This document shows positions 8,635-16,761 of a DNA stretch of 64,000 nt, piece by piece. Location: assembly GCA_002699585.1 (NCBI GenBank), contig PABP01000036.1:188333-252332 (forward strand), written 5' to 3'. Under the pieces are notes generated by a model. That model was not told the origin of the DNA, did no database searches, and saw only the letters and a list, made by a program, of their open reading frames with translations. The stretch is from Anaerolineaceae bacterium. Its GTDB lineage: Bacteria > Chloroflexota > Anaerolineae > Aggregatilineales > Phototrophicaceae. Position 1 is the first letter of the stretch. Each line of letters opens with the position of its first letter. The position numbers were made by a program, and so were the translations under genes.

Positions 8635-8654
8635 AAAATCAAAAATCAGTGAAT

Positions 8655-10577
8655 TTATGCCAGCAGGAAGCGCTCGGTCAGGGGTGGGCGCGGCTGGTCC
8701 TTGCGATCAACCAGGCCGTAGCCGTTGTGCATGCCCTGTGCCCAGGCGTACCAGACCATCGCGGCGATGCGACCAGGGTAGCGGGCCTTGAGGTAGCTGA
8801 TGAAGTGGGTCGCGTAGTTGGCCACATCCTGAGGCGAGTCATCCGGGTGATCGAGCACACCCCATTCGGTCAGCCACAGGGGCTTATCCGGCAAAATCTG
8901 GCTGTAGGCCTGGATCGAATCGTCGATGTGGCCAAAGATCGTATAGCGCTCATTGGGGACCGGGCCGCGTCCATAGGGATGCAGGGCAATGCCATCCAGA
9001 CGAACATCAGCAGGCAGGGCAGCAATGGTTTCACGGGCGTATTGAGCGCCAAATGTAGGGCCGCCCGTATGACCACCCGTAATAATTCGCACATCGCTAT
9101 CGCTGCTGCGAATGGCACGGCTGACCTGCGTCAGCATATTGACATAATGCCGCACAGGCACAGGCACCGACGCAACTGCCCCCGGTGGGGCATCCTGCTC
9201 GTTCCACACCTGCCAGACATCGACCAAGCCCTGGCCTGCCCACTGACGCGCGATACGCCGCATCATATCGGCAAAGCGGGTGATGAGCGTTTGCCAGCGC
9301 TCGTCATTCAGATCGCTCCAGGGCCAATATTCGCCTTTGCCCTCGCCATAGGTCTGATGGCTGGTCGCCAGGATGACGTTGTAGCCAGCCCGCTTATACT
9401 TTTCGACATGCGGCAGATAGCGACGATAAGCAGCATCGATGTCTTCTTCGCCGATGTCATTGGAGACGTTATAGCCCAGACGAACCCAACCCATGCCACC
9501 CAGGCGCGACGGGTTGGGCACACCCAGCGGATGGCGCGCATCCAGATTGACACCGACCGGGTTCACGCCAGGGAAAATATAAAGATCGTCTTTGGTGAAG
9601 CCCTCTAAATACCAGGCGGCACAATAGCCCTCGCGGCTGTCGGGCATTTTGACGCGCAGCCATTGGCTTTCTTTGCCGAGCTTGGCTAAGCTGCGCCCAT
9701 GCGGCTCCATCGGTTCGATGCTGTCCCAGGGGTTGATCTGGCCGAGGATGATGCCCGTTGTTGTGGGCAGGGTGCGCACGCGCAGGCCGGTATCAATCGG
9801 GCGTACGCGCAGATTCTGTACATAAATCAGGCTGGTCGGGTCGATAATATCGGGCAATGTATAGCCGCTGATACCGTTACCAAGCTGCTGCACGATGACA
9901 TGGAACTGCTCATCCGCCGCTTCACCCAACTTGTCACCCAACTTGACCTGGGCATTCAGCGGCACGCTAATACGGCGCAGTCCGGCATAGGTCACGATGA
10001 AGGTCTGGCCCTGGTGGATGGTCGTCACCTGGACGTACTGGCCCAGGCCGAGCGCATCGCTGGTATTGGCTCCCCACTGCTTGGTGACGGTGCCATTGGC
10101 GGCAGCCGTGACCACCGCTCCGGGTGCGCTGCGGATGCCTAAGCCGGGTGGCAGCGTATTGTTATTGCTGTGGAAGGGCGTGACAATTTCAATCGGGCGA
10201 TGGGAAGTCGGCCAATCCAGAACAAAACGGTCGAAGATATGGTTCGCCTCGCCTGTGCGTTCGCCATAACGGTCGTCCTGACGAACGCGAATAGCGAGCA
10301 GATCGCCAAGCTGCTGCGGTGTGGCTGCCTGCACGACATCAACACGCACGACCATCGGATACACGCGGCGAATATGGCGCAGCGGGTCATCCTGATACCA
10401 GGTCAGGGGCGCGGTTACAGCACTGACATTGCGATAACGATTGAGGTCATTGCCTGCGGGGGAGCGCACAATCGCCACCCGTTCAAAGGCTTCTGTATAA
10501 GGCCGCACGACCTGTAACCAATTGTGGAAATCGCGGTCGGGCAGGACAAGTGCATGGGAGATCGAAGAATCAGTCAT
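8655..10577 (-). CDS. Multidomain glycoside hydrolase-like protein (degenerate LytM, SH3, TIM barrel)
   Basis: The 640-residue protein has three recognisable parts. Around 140-260 is a LytM/M23-like fold (QYVQVTTIHQGQTFIVTYAGL, then VKLGDKLGEA) in which both zinc-binding motifs are missing: YAHL has become YAGL and HLHF has become QFHV. Around 285-350 is a bacterial SH3 domain (GLRVRTLPTTTG to GYCAAWYLE). From about 370 to the end is a clan GH-A TIM barrel with VWNEQDAP and LTEWG, the expected acid/base and nucleophile glutamates, as in GH39/GH5 relatives. No signal peptide is visible, which is odd for a wall or polysaccharide enzyme. Start chosen at ATG 10577 with CAGGT upstream; an open extension to 10658 lacks a ribosome site. 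Confidence 0.75.
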   Translation of the reverse strand: MTDSSISHALVLPDRDFHNWLQVVRPYTEAFERVAIVRSPAGNDLNRYRNVSAVTAPLTWYQDDPLRHIRRVYPMVVRVDVVQAATPQQLGDLLAIRVRQDDRYGERTGEANHIFDRFVLDWPTSHRPIEIVTPFHSNNNTLPPGLGIRSAPGAVVTAAANGTVTKQWGANTSDALGLGQYVQVTTIHQGQTFIVTYAGLRRISVPLNAQVKLGDKLGEAADEQFHVIVQQLGNGISGYTLPDIIDPTSLIYVQNLRVRPIDTGLRVRTLPTTTGIILGQINPWDSIEPMEPHGRSLAKLGKESQWLRVKMPDSREGYCAAWYLEGFTKDDLYIFPGVNPVGVNLDARHPLGVPNPSRLGGMGWVRLGYNVSNDIGEEDIDAAYRRYLPHVEKYKRAGYNVILATSHQTYGEGKGEYWPWSDLNDERWQTLITRFADMMRRIARQWAGQGLVDVWQVWNEQDAPPGAVASVPVPVRHYVNMLTQVSRAIRSSDSDVRIITGGHTGGPTFGAQYARETIAALPADVRLDGIALHPYGRGPVPNERYTIFGHIDDSIQAYSQILPDKPLWLTEWGVLDHPDDSPQDVANYATHFISYLKARYPGRIAAMVWYAWAQGMHNGYGLVDRKDQPRPPLTERFLLA

Positions 10578-10805
10578 GACTACCTGAGTTTTCTCAGCAG
10601 ATACGGCGTGTACCCTAATGATACACATGCCTGAGTATAGCCTATATCGAATGTGCACAGGCTACCATATGGTTTTCCATCTGGTATGTCTCTGTTACGA
10701 TTTTGGCATACTGGGCGGCAAGTTTTTAGGGTGCGAGCGTAAATCTGTTGGAGGACGATCTTCAAAAAATCAGCCACACATCCAGGTTAATTTCTCGGAT
10801 AGACC

Positions 10806-11324
10806 CTAAGCACGGATATGGCTAAGGATCTCGTCCACGACGCGCACAAGCGGCTGGGTCGCATCTATGACGATGCCATTTTGGGGTACGTCTTCTTTTG
10901 TGGCATGTAACCGCAGGATGAGGTCCCGCTCGCTCTGGCGTTTGCCCCAGTCATCATCATCACGGTTGTCGAGCCGTTGATTGAGTGTCTCGACATCAAC
11001 GTCCAGGATGAAGACTTCATCAAACACGTCGATGAACTGCTCAAAATTCCTGGAGCCACCACAGAAAAAAGTAGCGTCGTCGTCCTGATTGGCGGCTAAC
11101 TGCCGAACTTTATCTACGTCCCACATATGCTGTTCGTGGATCATTTGCGGCGATAAAGTCCCAGGACCAAAGTCTTCGATTTTCCCGCCAGTTGTGGGAT
11201 CCCCCTGATAGGCCAATTCTCGATCCCCATTGATGGCTGCATAACCGCGTCGGATTAGTTCATGGCATACGGAAGTTTTACCCGTGCCGGAAACGCCTTC
11301 GATAAGATAATTTTTCTTTCCCAT
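10806..11324 (-). CDS. P-loop nucleoside/nucleotide kinase-like protein
   Basis: The 172-residue protein opens with a Walker A motif, EGVSGTGKTS, and a helix that follows as in shikimate or adenylate-type kinases. FILDVDVETLNQRL resembles the Walker B strand and the LID start with its arginine cluster NRDDDDWGKRQSER. It probably phosphorylates a small metabolite; the acceptor is unknown. It stands alone, divergent from the APH-like kinase at 11481. No strong Shine-Dalgarno precedes the ATG. Confidence 0.75.
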   Translation of the reverse strand: MGKKNYLIEGVSGTGKTSVCHELIRRGYAAINGDRELAYQGDPTTGGKIEDFGPGTLSPQMIHEQHMWDVDKVRQLAANQDDDATFFCGGSRNFEQFIDVFDEVFILDVDVETLNQRLDNRDDDDWGKRQSERDLILRLHATKEDVPQNGIVIDATQPLVRVVDEILSHIRA

Positions 11325-11480
11325 TGCGTTTAAGTATCTCGTTTTCGATATGTTGGGTTTAGCGTAGTTGACCAGGTAGACTCTAGCATACCATCCACTT
11401 CTTGACCACTAAACGATGGTTATATATGCTTGTGATCCTTTTACAACTCCTATTGTGCTTACGAGAGAAAGTAGGCTTTG

Positions 11481-12344
11481 ATGGCAAGCGATCAGCAAAT
11501 ATGGGATAGCATCGCACAGAAGGTTGCCAGCGGCAGCGGTGTGCTTGATGTGCGCAAACTCACGGGTGGCGTTTCCGCGGAGATACACGCCCTGACCCTG
11601 GGCTTGCCTGACGATAGCCAGCAAACAGTCGTCGTGCGGCGGCATGGACCCCGTGATTTGGCCAGCAATCCCAACATCGCCGCTGATGAATTCCGCATGC
11701 TAAAAACGCTACATCAGGTCGGTATTACTGTACCGCAGCCCATTCTGCTGGATACCTCCTGCCAGATTTTGCCGACGCCCTATCTGGTGCAGGCATTCAT
11801 TGACGGTGCGCCCGATTTTGCCCCGATGGACCTCAATAGCCATATTGAACAGATGGCACGGCAGTTGGCCCAGATTCATCAAGTTGATATACAGACACAC
11901 GATGTCAGCTACTTGCCGCACATCAACAAGGAGAATGAGCAGATTTTCAGTCAGATGCCGGATACGCTCGACGAGAGCATCAACGAGCGTGCCATTCGCG
12001 AGGTGTTGATGCCATCTTGGCCCTGGGAACAGATCAATGCCGACATGCTGCTGCATGGCGATTACTGGCCGGGGAACGTGCTGGTGCGCGACCGTGCGCT
12101 GGTGGCTGTTATCGACTGGGAGGATGCTAAAATTGGTGATCCGTTGTGTGACCTGAGCAATACACGCCTGGAGGTACTGTTCGCCTATGGCCAGGATGCG
12201 ATGCAGCGCTTTACGAACACGTACTTGGCGACGATGAACGACCTCGATACGGCTAACTTACCCTATTGGGACCTGCGGGCGGCGCTGCGTCCAGCGGGGA
12301 GAATCGACGAGTGGGCACAAAGTCCCCAACAAGCCCAAGTCTGA
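11481..12344 (+). CDS. APH-family phosphotransferase
   Basis: The 287-residue protein has an APH/choline-kinase fold. It shows a beta-rich N-terminal lobe, the catalytic loop LHGDYWPGNVLV (Asp and Asn) and VIDWEDAKIGDPLCDLS, the metal-binding DFG-like segment. APH relatives phosphorylate hydroxyl groups on antibiotics, homoserine, choline or macrolide-like substrates. Sequence alone does not make this an antibiotic-resistance gene. ATG 11481 follows a weak purine-rich site; a TTG one codon earlier is also in frame. Confidence 0.82.
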   Translation: MASDQQIWDSIAQKVASGSGVLDVRKLTGGVSAEIHALTLGLPDDSQQTVVVRRHGPRDLASNPNIAADEFRMLKTLHQVGITVPQPILLDTSCQILPTPYLVQAFIDGAPDFAPMDLNSHIEQMARQLAQIHQVDIQTHDVSYLPHINKENEQIFSQMPDTLDESINERAIREVLMPSWPWEQINADMLLHGDYWPGNVLVRDRALVAVIDWEDAKIGDPLCDLSNTRLEVLFAYGQDAMQRFTNTYLATMNDLDTANLPYWDLRAALRPAGRIDEWAQSPQQAQV

Positions 12345-12476
12345 CGCAAAAGATTGAAGGGATTTGTTCAGCAGGCGATAGTGGCATTGGATCGATAAGG
12401 TGAAGCGTGGCATTTGCGCTGTTTCGCCCTTCGGGGCATGATTATTGAAATAGTGAAGCCCTCGTAAGGTGTTCCC

Positions 12477-13094
12477 ATGAAGTTTTTGAGTCGATTCGGC
12501 TGCCTTGGCGTGGTCGCCCTCATCCTGGCCATCAACCTGATCATCATCGTGGCTGTAGCAGGCCTGATCGCGCTGGAAGTGGCCATCAATGCCTTCTGGG
12601 TGACGCAGCCGGGGCAAATTGTCGCGCTGGGCCTGACGATCATCGGCATGCTGACAGCGGTCGCTTTCTGGGTTCGCCGCCGTGCGCAGTCGATTTTCGG
12701 CATCATCATCCTGATGATTGTCGTCAGCCTATTGACGCTGGTCGCCTATCTCTTCTGGGAATTTTTGCCGGAATACAACAAGAATTTCATGCTAAATCGG
12801 CTGGAAACGCAGCCTGTCGAGTTCGTGGCACGGATCGTCATTCTGATTCAATTGACGATTATCCCGCTAGTGGTGGGCATCGCCACAAGATGGCGGCGCT
12901 TCCAGCAAACGATCCGCAACGCCTATACCTCCCCCTGGCGCTTCATGACGACCCTCGTCAGCATGTCGTTTTCTGTGCTACTGAGCATCGTGGGCATGTG
13001 GTTCCTGGTGGTGGTCATCCTACCCGCAATGGGCATCAACCCGGATTTGATCGCCAGGAACGTGCTGGACGCCATCGGAATTTCCATGCGATGA
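12477..13094 (+). CDS. Hypothetical integral membrane protein
   Basis: The 205-residue protein is dominated by four to five hydrophobic helices (about 8-38, 48-65, 70-95, 120-145 and 165-190), separated by short basic loops such as RRRAQS and RWRRFQQ. I recognise no family. It is followed after 31 bases by a strongly ribosome-bound quinone oxidoreductase gene and may be co-transcribed with it. No signal for a particular transport or enzymatic role is visible. Confidence 0.6.
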   Translation: MKFLSRFGCLGVVALILAINLIIIVAVAGLIALEVAINAFWVTQPGQIVALGLTIIGMLTAVAFWVRRRAQSIFGIIILMIVVSLLTLVAYLFWEFLPEYNKNFMLNRLETQPVEFVARIVILIQLTIIPLVVGIATRWRRFQQTIRNAYTSPWRFMTTLVSMSFSVLLSIVGMWFLVVVILPAMGINPDLIARNVLDAIGISMR

Positions 13095-13125
13095 GACGCA
13101 ACCAAATATCTAAAGGAGTTATTAC

Positions 13126-14061
13126 ATGACCGAACACATGCAAGCCGCTGTGATTCATCAATATGGCGACACAGACGAATTTTTCCTCGAACAAGTACCG
13201 CGCCCTGCACCGCAATCCGATGAGGCGCTCATCCGCGTGGCAGCAGCAGGCATCAACCCGGTGGATACCTATGCGCGTGCCGGTCACGTCGCTGGCATGA
13301 TGGGCGACGACCCCTTCCCGCTTATCCTGGGCTGGGATGTGTCGGGCGTCATCGAGCAAGCGCCTGCCGGGTCGGGTTATCAGGTTGGGGATGCCATCTA
13401 TAGCATGGTGAACTTCCCTGGCAAAAGCAGCACCTACGCCGAGTACGTAACAGCCAAAGTGTCCGACATCGCCCATGCCCCGCAGTCAATTCCGTTGGCG
13501 GATGCGGCAGCGGTCCCGCTGGTTGCGCTGACCGCATGGCAAGCGATGTTCGAAGCGGGCAATTTGCAAGCGGGCCAAACGGTGCTGATCCATGCTGCCG
13601 CCGGGGGTGTGGGCCATATCGCGGTGCAACTCGCCAAGTGGAAAGGCGCGACGGTCATCGGCACGGCATCAGCCAAAAACGAAGCCTATCTGCGCGAACT
13701 CGGCGTGGATCAGTTTGTGGACTATACAGCGCAGCCCTTTGAGGACGTCGTCAGCGATGTGGACCTGGCCTTTGACTGCGTCGGTAGCGACACCCTTGCA
13801 CGCTCAGTTGCCGTGATCAAACCCGGTGGATGGGGCATCACCATCGCTGCCCAGCCGGACGCTGACGAAAAAGATGGCGTGCATCTCAAGCGAATACTGG
13901 TGCGCAGCCAGGGCGAACAGCTCGCGGAAATCGCCAAGCTGATTGATGCGGGTCACGTCAAACCAACGGTCGACCATCGTTTTCCATTGGCGCAGGCCGG
14001 AGAAGCGCATGAATTACAAGCCAGCAAGCATGTGCGCGGCAAAATCATCCTGACGACGTAG
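13126..14061 (+). CDS. NADPH:quinone oxidoreductase-like zinc-independent MDR protein
   Basis: The 311-residue protein is a medium-chain dehydrogenase/reductase of the quinone oxidoreductase type. It has GINPVDTYARAG and GWDVSGVIE in the catalytic domain, and AAAGGVGHIAVQLAKWKGATVIGTAS, the NADP-binding Rossmann motif AxxGxxG. The zinc ligands of alcohol dehydrogenases are absent. It likely reduces quinones or enones with NADPH. AAAGGAG lies eight bases ahead of the ATG, one of the best ribosome sites in the window. Confidence 0.88.
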   Translation: MTEHMQAAVIHQYGDTDEFFLEQVPRPAPQSDEALIRVAAAGINPVDTYARAGHVAGMMGDDPFPLILGWDVSGVIEQAPAGSGYQVGDAIYSMVNFPGKSSTYAEYVTAKVSDIAHAPQSIPLADAAAVPLVALTAWQAMFEAGNLQAGQTVLIHAAAGGVGHIAVQLAKWKGATVIGTASAKNEAYLRELGVDQFVDYTAQPFEDVVSDVDLAFDCVGSDTLARSVAVIKPGGWGITIAAQPDADEKDGVHLKRILVRSQGEQLAEIAKLIDAGHVKPTVDHRFPLAQAGEAHELQASKHVRGKIILTT

Positions 14062-14082
14062 CGTAAAATTTCCAGGCAAAAC

Positions 14083-14107
14083 GGACGCAGCATGCTGCGT
14101 CCCTACG
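14083..14107. repeat. Palindromic dispersed repeat, copy 2
   Basis: GGACGCAGCATGCTGCGTCC is a perfect 20-bp palindrome followed by CTACG. The CTA of that tail is, on the minus strand, the TAG stop of the GT2 gene that ends at 14103. It sits between two convergent genes. Confidence 0.7.
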
Positions 14108-15131
14108 GTATCGTCATTCGATTCGTTTGGACTTCGCGCCAATCGGGGAGATGGTTGGTCAATCGCCACCGCCAGCCGACCGGGTAGCCGATCATTTTGG
14201 CGACATCCCCGACGATACGAATCACGGGGATCAGGGCAATGGCATACAACCACGCGAGGGCATCTTTTCGCGGCGCGCGCTGCATGATGGTCGGCAGGCG
14301 GCGGTACGGTTGGCGCAGATAAATGCCCCCGCCGATCAGCAGCAACAGCCAGAAAGCCGGATGCACAGCTATCGCCAGCACGAGCAGGATCGGCAGCGCC
14401 ACCAGATAGGTGATATAGCGAATGGCATGGCGCTTACGCCACAGGTCCGCTTTGCCATCGCCGCGCGCGTACAGATAGTACTGCTTATAAAAGGCCCGCA
14501 AACTGCCCCTCGGTCGGAAATCAACCACGGCAGAGGGCACAAACGCGAATTTGGCATCCAACAGTTTGAGCCTCAAATCAAAAATGAGGTCTTCGCAGTA
14601 GTCCAGCCATTCCGGGTAGCCACTGACCTGCTTGGCTAGCGATGTCCGCATAGCGACACTGCGGCTGCTGGGCAAAAAGCTCGCCGCGTCGATCTCGTCT
14701 TCCAGCGGCAGGACAGTCGCGCCCATGGCTGCCTCAAAGACAGTATGGGGGTCTGCTCGGAAGAAGCCAGCCGCCACACCCACTGAACTATCTTCCAGCA
14801 AGGGCTGAACCAGCTTTTCCAGCCAGTCATTGGCCAGACGCACCCCGGCGTCGGTGATAACCAAAATTTCACCTGTGACCTGCTCAATGGCGCGGTTACG
14901 TCCCTGGCTGATGTTGCATCCGGGCGACTCGATGACGGTCAGCGGCAGGGCTTTGGCCCATGACACCATACGAACGACCGTATCGTCACGGCTGCCACCA
15001 TCGACAATGATGATTTCATCAGGGACGCGCGTTTGCATCGCCAGACTATCCAGCAGGCGGTCGATGCTCGCGCCTTCATTGAGCACGGTGGCAATCAGGG
15101 AGATATGGGGGTTGGGAGTAAGTGTCGTCAT
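14103..15131 (-). CDS. Family 2 glycosyltransferase with C-terminal membrane segments
   Basis: The 342-residue protein starts with the GT2 core ISLIATVLNEGASIDRLLDSL, followed by EIIIVDGGSRDDTV (the DGGS nucleotide-sugar site) and VITDAGVRL, equivalent to the DxD-containing strand. Two or three hydrophobic segments lie around residues 235-320, anchoring it to the membrane. It should transfer a sugar to a lipid or polysaccharide acceptor. Its stop codon is formed by the palindromic repeat next to it. An MITE-like element lies upstream. Confidence 0.85.
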   Translation of the reverse strand: MTTLTPNPHISLIATVLNEGASIDRLLDSLAMQTRVPDEIIIVDGGSRDDTVVRMVSWAKALPLTVIESPGCNISQGRNRAIEQVTGEILVITDAGVRLANDWLEKLVQPLLEDSSVGVAAGFFRADPHTVFEAAMGATVLPLEDEIDAASFLPSSRSVAMRTSLAKQVSGYPEWLDYCEDLIFDLRLKLLDAKFAFVPSAVVDFRPRGSLRAFYKQYYLYARGDGKADLWRKRHAIRYITYLVALPILLVLAIAVHPAFWLLLLIGGGIYLRQPYRRLPTIMQRAPRKDALAWLYAIALIPVIRIVGDVAKMIGYPVGWRWRLTNHLPDWREVQTNRMTIP

Positions 15132-15163
15132 AGATTTCAGTTTGTGACTCTATATCTGTAAAC

Positions 15164-15276
15164 CAGACCCCCATCCTCAGTCCTTCCCCCGAAGGAGGAA
15201 GGATGCCCAACTTGCGACCAGTATCGCTAATCGAAGTCCCCTCTCCTTCGGGGAGGGGATTTAGGGGTGGGGTCTG
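15164..15276. repeat. MITE-like dispersed element, full copy A
   Basis: This 113-bp element begins CAGACCCCCATCC and ends GGTGGGGTCTG, giving inverted ends. The inside holds two hairpins, one near CCTTCCCCC/GAAGG and one near CCCCTCTCC/GGGGAGGGG. It contains no ORF. Related copies lie at 35412 and 56326, with partial copies at 33291, 51788 and 54221. Confidence 0.7.
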
Positions 15277-15280
15277 ATTG

Positions 15281-15322
15281 TGAAAGCGGTCACGGTAGCG
15301 CAAAATGACCTGCGTGGCAATG
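15281..15322. repeat. 42-bp direct repeat, left copy flanking the methyltransferase gene
   Basis: The stretch beginning TGAAAGCGGTCACGG matches 15901-15942 at about 80 percent identity in the same orientation. The two copies flank the methyltransferase gene at 15328-15843, so the gene lies inside a repeat-bounded block. Confidence 0.6.
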
Positions 15323-15327
15323 TCAGA

Positions 15328-15843
15328 CTATGATTTCTTCTGCATAAACAGAAAGCCGCCTGTATCCTTGACGCTGGCCCAAGCGGCATCATCCGCTGTA
15401 AACACCTCGCGCATAGCGGGCAAATTGCTCTTTTCATCGGCGATGAGGACATAACCACCGGAATTGACGGCTGGCAGAATGCGCCGCAGCACGCCAAGTC
15501 GCGGCTCGGCATCGAGCATATGCAGCGTGCGGTCAATGACCACCACATCGAACGAGCTATCCGGGGTGTAATCGTGCAAATCAGCGACGATGCCTGAGAT
15601 GGCCAGATTTTCGTTTTTGGCATCGGTCACCAACTGCTCAATGCCCGCCGGGGAGACATCCACGCCTGTCACCTGATGGCCCAACCGGGCGATGAACAGG
15701 GCATCGCGTCCCTGGCCACAGCCCACGTCCAGCACCTGTGCGCTCGACTGAGCGTATTTCTCAAAAAAATCCACGAACGCCTGGGTTGGTTCCCCCAGGG
15801 CATGGCGCTGTTCCTGATAGAGCGCATCATAATCGTAGGGCAT
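15328..15843 (-). CDS. Class I SAM methyltransferase, TehB-like
   Basis: The 171-residue protein contains VLDVGCGQGRDALFIA (motif I), VTGVDVSPAGIEQLV and FDVVVIDRTLHML. The DVGCGQGRDALFLA form is typical of small tellurite/thiopurine-type and related methyltransferases. The N-terminal YDALYQEQRHALGEP lead-in is also typical. The substrate is not determinable. The gene is bounded by direct repeats at 15281 and 15901, suggesting movement as a unit. Confidence 0.8.
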   Translation of the reverse strand: MPYDYDALYQEQRHALGEPTQAFVDFFEKYAQSSAQVLDVGCGQGRDALFIARLGHQVTGVDVSPAGIEQLVTDAKNENLAISGIVADLHDYTPDSSFDVVVIDRTLHMLDAEPRLGVLRRILPAVNSGGYVLIADEKSNLPAMREVFTADDAAWASVKDTGGFLFMQKKS

Positions 15844-15900
15844 GGCAACTCCTACTTCGAGGGAAAGACAGAAGGATAGGGAGAAACGAGCATAATTCTA

Positions 15901-15942
15901 TGAAAGTGATCACGTTAACGCAAAACGACCAGCGTGACAATC
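15901..15942. repeat. 42-bp direct repeat, right copy flanking the methyltransferase gene
   Basis: Partner of 15281-15322 with about 80 percent identity over the aligned bases. It lies between the start of the methyltransferase gene and the stop of the surface protein gene. Confidence 0.6.
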
Positions 15943-15948
15943 TTCTCC

Positions 15949-16620
15949 CTATGAATTAGCTTGTTCTGCTTCTCTAGTTCCATTGATCGTGTCTAATGGT
16001 GTGATATCCCACTCATCCTTCACAAAGTCAAAGATATAGTCTTCCGCAATCAACCCATCATCTATGATAGCACTAAACCACGTATAAAGGGCCGTACCCA
16101 TCCATGCAGATGTGACTTGGAGCAATTTATCTGCCATATCAATAGATCGATAACCATCAAGTACGACAACCTCAAGGGAGACATAGGCAAGTTCATCATC
16201 TCTATTCGCAGTAACTAATGCACTAACAACGCCTTCAATATCCAAGATTGCCGATTCTAAAGTAGAAAAATCGGCTTTTGGGTCAATTGTCGGCATGGTA
16301 GTTGGAATTGCTGTTTGGGTTGATGTATGGGCTGCAGTTGGTGTAAATGTTGCTGTAGACAATAGGGTAAGAGTTGCGCTTGCAGTCGCTGAAGGTAACG
16401 GGGTAGGAGTCATTGTCTTAGTTGCCATATCTGTTTCTGTAGGTTCCGGCGAATTGGTCGCACTAGCTAACATCGCCACTGTTGGAAGCGCTTCTTCTGT
16501 TGGCAATACTACAATCCCAGTAGCTTCCTGGAATAGCGCAATCACCAGTGGAATAATGCAAAAGAAAATAATTAATCCGATTACTGCCCATCTTAATATC
16601 CGTTTACATCCACGCCTCAT
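15949..16620 (-). CDS. Membrane-anchored hypothetical protein with Thr/Ser/Pro linker
   Basis: The 223-residue protein has an N-terminal hydrophobic helix (about 11-30), then a Thr/Ser/Pro/Ala-rich linker from about 45 to 110 with repeated T-x-T-P elements, then a C-terminal domain of about 110 residues ending in DEWDITPLDTI. This is the layout of a surface-exposed anchored protein. No family is recognised for the C-terminal domain. Codon use is AT-richer than its neighbours. GGGTG precedes the ATG. Confidence 0.6.
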   Translation of the reverse strand: MRRGCKRILRWAVIGLIIFFCIIPLVIALFQEATGIVVLPTEEALPTVAMLASATNSPEPTETDMATKTMTPTPLPSATASATLTLLSTATFTPTAAHTSTQTAIPTTMPTIDPKADFSTLESAILDIEGVVSALVTANRDDELAYVSLEVVVLDGYRSIDMADKLLQVTSAWMGTALYTWFSAIIDDGLIAEDYIFDFVKDEWDITPLDTINGTREAEQANS

Positions 16621-16711
16621 TTTTCACCCATTCGCTATCATCAGCAATAATTATTAACAATCTACCATACTTATAATCTTTCCGATAATGTATTTTTACT
16701 GAACTCCATAC

Positions 16712-16736
16712 AAAAAGCCCTCGTGTCAGAGGGCTT
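16712..16736 (-). terminator. Terminator of the class A PBP gene
   Basis: AAGCCCTC and GAGGGCTT form an 8-bp stem with a six-base loop. On the minus strand it is followed by a run of T residues, 26 bases beyond the PBP stop. Confidence 0.8.
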
Positions 16737-16761
16737 CCAGATTGTCATTATTTAAGAGCAG

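Noticed and set aside
8649-9608. Long plus-strand frame opposite the glycosidase gene
   Set aside because: Antisense shadow of the glycosidase; no domain, no ribosome site.
11481-12344. Aminoglycoside resistance gene
   Set aside because: APH fold is shared by many metabolite kinases; nothing here points to antibiotics.
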